Shown here one piece after another: positions 61,298-64,000 of a stretch of DNA of 64,000 bases. The notes beneath the pieces were generated by a model. That model did no database searches and was not told the DNA's origin. It saw only the letters and a program-made list of their open reading frames with translations. Position numbers and translations under genes: made by a program. This DNA comes from Aplectana chamaeleonis (lineage: Eukaryota; Nematoda; Chromadorea; Rhabditida; Cosmocercidae), in the NCBI GenBank assembly GCA_029168955.1, contig JAPDOI010000021.1:1-64000 (forward strand). Reading direction: 5' to 3'. Position 1 is the stretch's first letter. The number at the start of each line of letters is the position of its first letter.

Positions 61298-61783
61298 AGG
61301 CACAGAACACCCAGAGAATTATTTTTCAGTTTTTTAGCTGATCTGGGAGAGAGTCACATGCTAATCAAAGTGGTATCTCCAAAATCGTCCAAGACCGTCT
61401 ATGAACAGAGTTATGGCTCTTCAAAGAAATCATATTTCACGAATAAACAATTGGTGGACGAGTCGTCTCGTGTCTGTACTTCTCTTCATTCACAATCGTT
61501 GCATTAGAGCGAGCCAGGATAAGGAGACAGTGGGGAGACGGACCGAAGAACGACGACTTGTTGAGATTTCATCCATCCATCTAGCCACTATCGAGTTCGA
61601 AATTCTGGTGGGGGGTGTGGCCCGCGGTGGTGAGCGGAGGAGTTCGGGCCTGTGGTGGTCGCTTATATCTCGCTTATTTGGAGGAAATGAGATCTGGCAT
61701 TTGGCACGTGTTATACAGGAGGGGTCTACAACATAATCGAAGTATAAATCACAAGATTCATGTCTGAGGGTGCACTGTGCCTT
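61298..61783. mobile_element. TTAA-flanked MITE 3 (486 bp)
   Basis: Bordered by TTAA at 61294-61297 and 61784-61787. Terminal inverted repeats AGGCACAGAACACCC (left) and AGGCACAGTGCACCC (right, reverse complement). Its length is almost that of MITE 1. Overlapping 110-codon frames on both strands have no recognised domain. Confidence 0.85.
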
Positions 61784-61787
61784 TAAA

Positions 61788-62045
61788 TACTGAAGTGATG
61801 CGATATGGATAAATAGCAACAATGTACTTACCTCCAGAAACCCCTTGAAATTTGTTTACAAAATGATTTGGTCTGGTGACTCTTCGTGAATGTTCACGTA
61901 TTTCACCTCACTGGTAGACAACAATGTGAGTGTAACAAGAAGGTGTGACATGTGCGATTAAGATAAAACCGTTTTCCATCCTACTGTCTGGCTGCTCGCG
62001 AAATCTCATTCCTAAAGTTTTGTGTGGAGATGCTTCACCCTACCA
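61788..62045. other. Short unassigned interval
   Basis: AT-rich DNA between two TIR elements. No gene recognised. Confidence 0.4.
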
Positions 62046-63624
62046 GGGGCCGTATTCATCAATGATTTACCCGGGAGGTAAGTGTAAAGTCCTTCGAATT
62101 TGGCACTTGCCCGGTATTCACACGCTTACTTACTCGCAATTTTCGAGTTAAAATCCAGGTTAAATTTACCCGACGTATGGAGCCGGGTAAATTTTACTCC
62201 CAGCCGGCTGCAGCTGCACTCATCGCGGAAACAGCAATGGAGCGAAATATTTCCATCCATAATTAGAGCTACTCGTCAAACAGAAAGTTATAAACCTTTT
62301 TACATGAGAGTTCTCATAGGGTTTTCTTGTCAGTCGTGAAAAAGCGGTAGACTTTCTTTCCTTCTGTCCACTTGATTACTCTATCAAATCTTGAATGCAT
62401 CAGAAAATGCAAATTAAGATTTTCTTTTTCGGCTTTATACTCCTCGTGCCATTGTTCACCGAACTCTTACTGAGTTAGGTTATATTGTGCTGATGCAAAA
62501 GTAATAGTTTTGACAAAACAATTTCCTTGGCCCGATTGAATTTCTCAGGTCATATGTTAATAGTATAGCTGCCGAAAAGGCAGGCGTTCCTTTATCTAAT
62601 ATTTTTGATGATCCTTCTAGAACATGATAATCTGTGAACCTCACGCTCGAATTCAATTTATGGCTCGAGTACTCGATATTTTCGCATTTCGAATTTTTTT
62701 CTGTGCAATGAGTTTGGACCTCAAATCTCACGGTACATTTTTACATGTAATATTTTCATCCTCCCTAGATAAATTGCGAATAGTCAACTTTTGCCACCAA
62801 TTTCTGCTTTTTCTTCGAATTTTGAAAGAAAAATACTTGACAAAAAACTTCCTGCAGTATACGACAGGGTGAGAGCTGCCTTTCTTATGCTAAATTTTAT
62901 TGTGCCGAATAAATAAGGGGTTCGACATTTTTCTCTACAATTAAATAAGCACGACGCAATATAGAGAAATCATTGACTTCTTTTCGCCGATTTTCATTAC
63001 GCAGGAATGTTCATTTTTATCGTTGGCTGATCGGTGAACATTTCCAAAAAAATTTCCGAATTTTCCCCGGAAACTCGTGACCAACCAAGAGTAGCTGAGA
63101 GCTCAAAAAATATTAGACAGGAACAGATTGGCGCTTTTGAACGGTGTATCAAATTTGGCTGAAAAACCGGACCGAAAAAAGACAAGAAAGAGTAGCAGGT
63201 ATCTTTATCTACAACCTAATACTCCTAGAGGAAAAATTCCATCATAGAGTAGGACAGCGATTAGAAGAAACCGACGAGTGCCGCTGGAAGAAATGGAACA
63301 GTCAGTAATGTTAAATGATGCTACATATTTTCTATATATGAGGAGCCCCCTATGATGTACTTCGAAGTTTTCATTGATCACTAAACCCATGCATTTCTCT
63401 CTAGCCTCCTTGAATCAAAAAAAGAATGAATCGGCGAAGGAATTTTAAATGACGACGCCTATTCAGTGTTTCGGCGGGTGCACAATAAACACATTTTGCG
63501 CGGGATCTTACCCGGGTGAGTAAGTGTGTGATGAATGCCGTTTCGCAGTGAGTAAGTTATCGGGTCCGGGTGAGGTAAATGTAAAGTAAGATTTACCTGG
63601 CATTTCAATGATGAATACGGCCCC
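62046..63624. mobile_element. 1.58-kb TIR element with GGGGCCGTATTCATCA ends
   Basis: The first 16 bases recur exactly in reverse complement at the right end (63609-63624). Looser subterminal similarity extends about 130 bp inward on both sides, with repeated ACCCGGG/GGTAAAT words and a GAGTAAGTGTGTGAT-like segment. GGGGCCGTATTCA-type ends recall PIF/Harbinger-like elements (recall only). No clear target duplication (CCA on the left, AGG on the right). The interior has no open frame long enough for a transposase, so it is non-autonomous or decayed. Confidence 0.78.
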
Positions 63625-63646
63625 AGGATCCAAAAATGTGCCAAGT

Positions 63647-63890
63647 CCGGGGGTGGTCACGGTCGACAAAAAACTATAATTTCCTCTTCTATACAGAAAT
63701 GGTTTCTGAAGTTTTGCTCCATTTTGGGACATACGTTTTTGCTACCAAAAAACATTTTCTCAGGTGATATGGGTCCAGAGGTGGTGAAGGTCAAAGAAAA
63801 TATCGTTTTCCCACCTATACAGAAGTGATTTTTGGTACATTTGCAACATTTCGGGACCTACTTTTTTGGTACAATAAATTTTTTTCACTG
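63647..63890 (+). repeat. Diverged tandem dimer, period about 127 bp
   Basis: Two direct copies (63647-63755 and 63775-63885) share GGTGGT.A.GGTC, a TATACAGAA segment, CATTT.GGGAC and GGTACA/GCTACCA blocks at the same spacing. Moderate divergence; no function recognised. Confidence 0.65.
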
Positions 63891-64000
63891 GGCTTTCTCT
63901 TCGGACCTGTACAACTAAAGTAATAGAAAAAAATTCTCGATCCTGCGCATGTGAGGCTTATTTTGAAGCTTCCCACTACTACTCGCAGCCCGAGTTTGAG
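63891..64000. other. Right window edge, no recognised feature
   Basis: 110 bp without recognisable content. Confidence 0.4.

Noticed and set aside
61401..61822. Overlapping 110-111 codon frames on opposite strands
   Set aside because: Both lie inside TTAA MITE 3 and overlap almost fully, with no recognisable domain.

Overview
This window is non-coding, repeat-dominated eukaryotic DNA. I found no intact protein-coding gene, no rRNA and no functional tRNA. A nematode source (rhabditid-like) is my best inference. The decayed Ty3/gypsy pol in the left 7 kb carries RT and integrase wording that I associate with nematode elements, and a small element near 60.35 kb has the AGGGATGTGCGGCAAA-type end I associate with Caenorhabditis-like genomes. 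Neither was checked by a search.

Layout. (1) 1-6.8 kb: a frameshifted, stop-riddled Ty3/gypsy retrotransposon on the minus strand, in the order gag - unknown 2.2 kb - protease - RT - RNase H - integrase. It runs off the left edge inside integrase. 6.8-9.3 kb holds its presumed leader and flank, with low-complexity tracts and a GC-rich block. (2) 9.31-47.40 kb: one uninterrupted head-to-tail satellite array, about 260 monomers of 143-146 bp. (3) 47.40-51.66 kb: a 388-bp inverted repeat pair enclosing a 3.5-kb core that holds a TA-flanked MITE, a diverged 487-bp tandem dimer and a dispersed repeat (R). (4) 51.66-55.23 kb: the same satellite in the opposite orientation, about 13 monomers, interrupted by two nearly identical 837-bp TIR elements that were duplicated together with their flanking monomers. 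(5) 55.23-58.0 kb: a short tandem repeat built on TGACGTCA palindromes, a 615-bp foldback element, a second foldback with a nested TTAA-flanked MITE, and an inverted copy of R. (6) 58.0-64.0 kb: a tRNA-derived SINE-like insertion with a 9-bp target duplication, two more TTAA MITEs, a hAT-like mini element, a 300-bp near-perfect palindrome inside a 13-bp target duplication, a 1.58-kb TIR element and a tandem dimer.

The main structural point is that the satellite reverses orientation across the 47.4-51.7 kb inverted repeat, and both satellite/non-satellite junctions fall at the same phase of the monomer. Satellite, arm and junction together therefore form a large interrupted palindrome. The region from 47 kb rightwards is unusually rich in inverted-repeat structures of several unrelated families. 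I see no set of genes working together here; the biology is that of satellite turnover, inverted duplication and mobile-element nesting.
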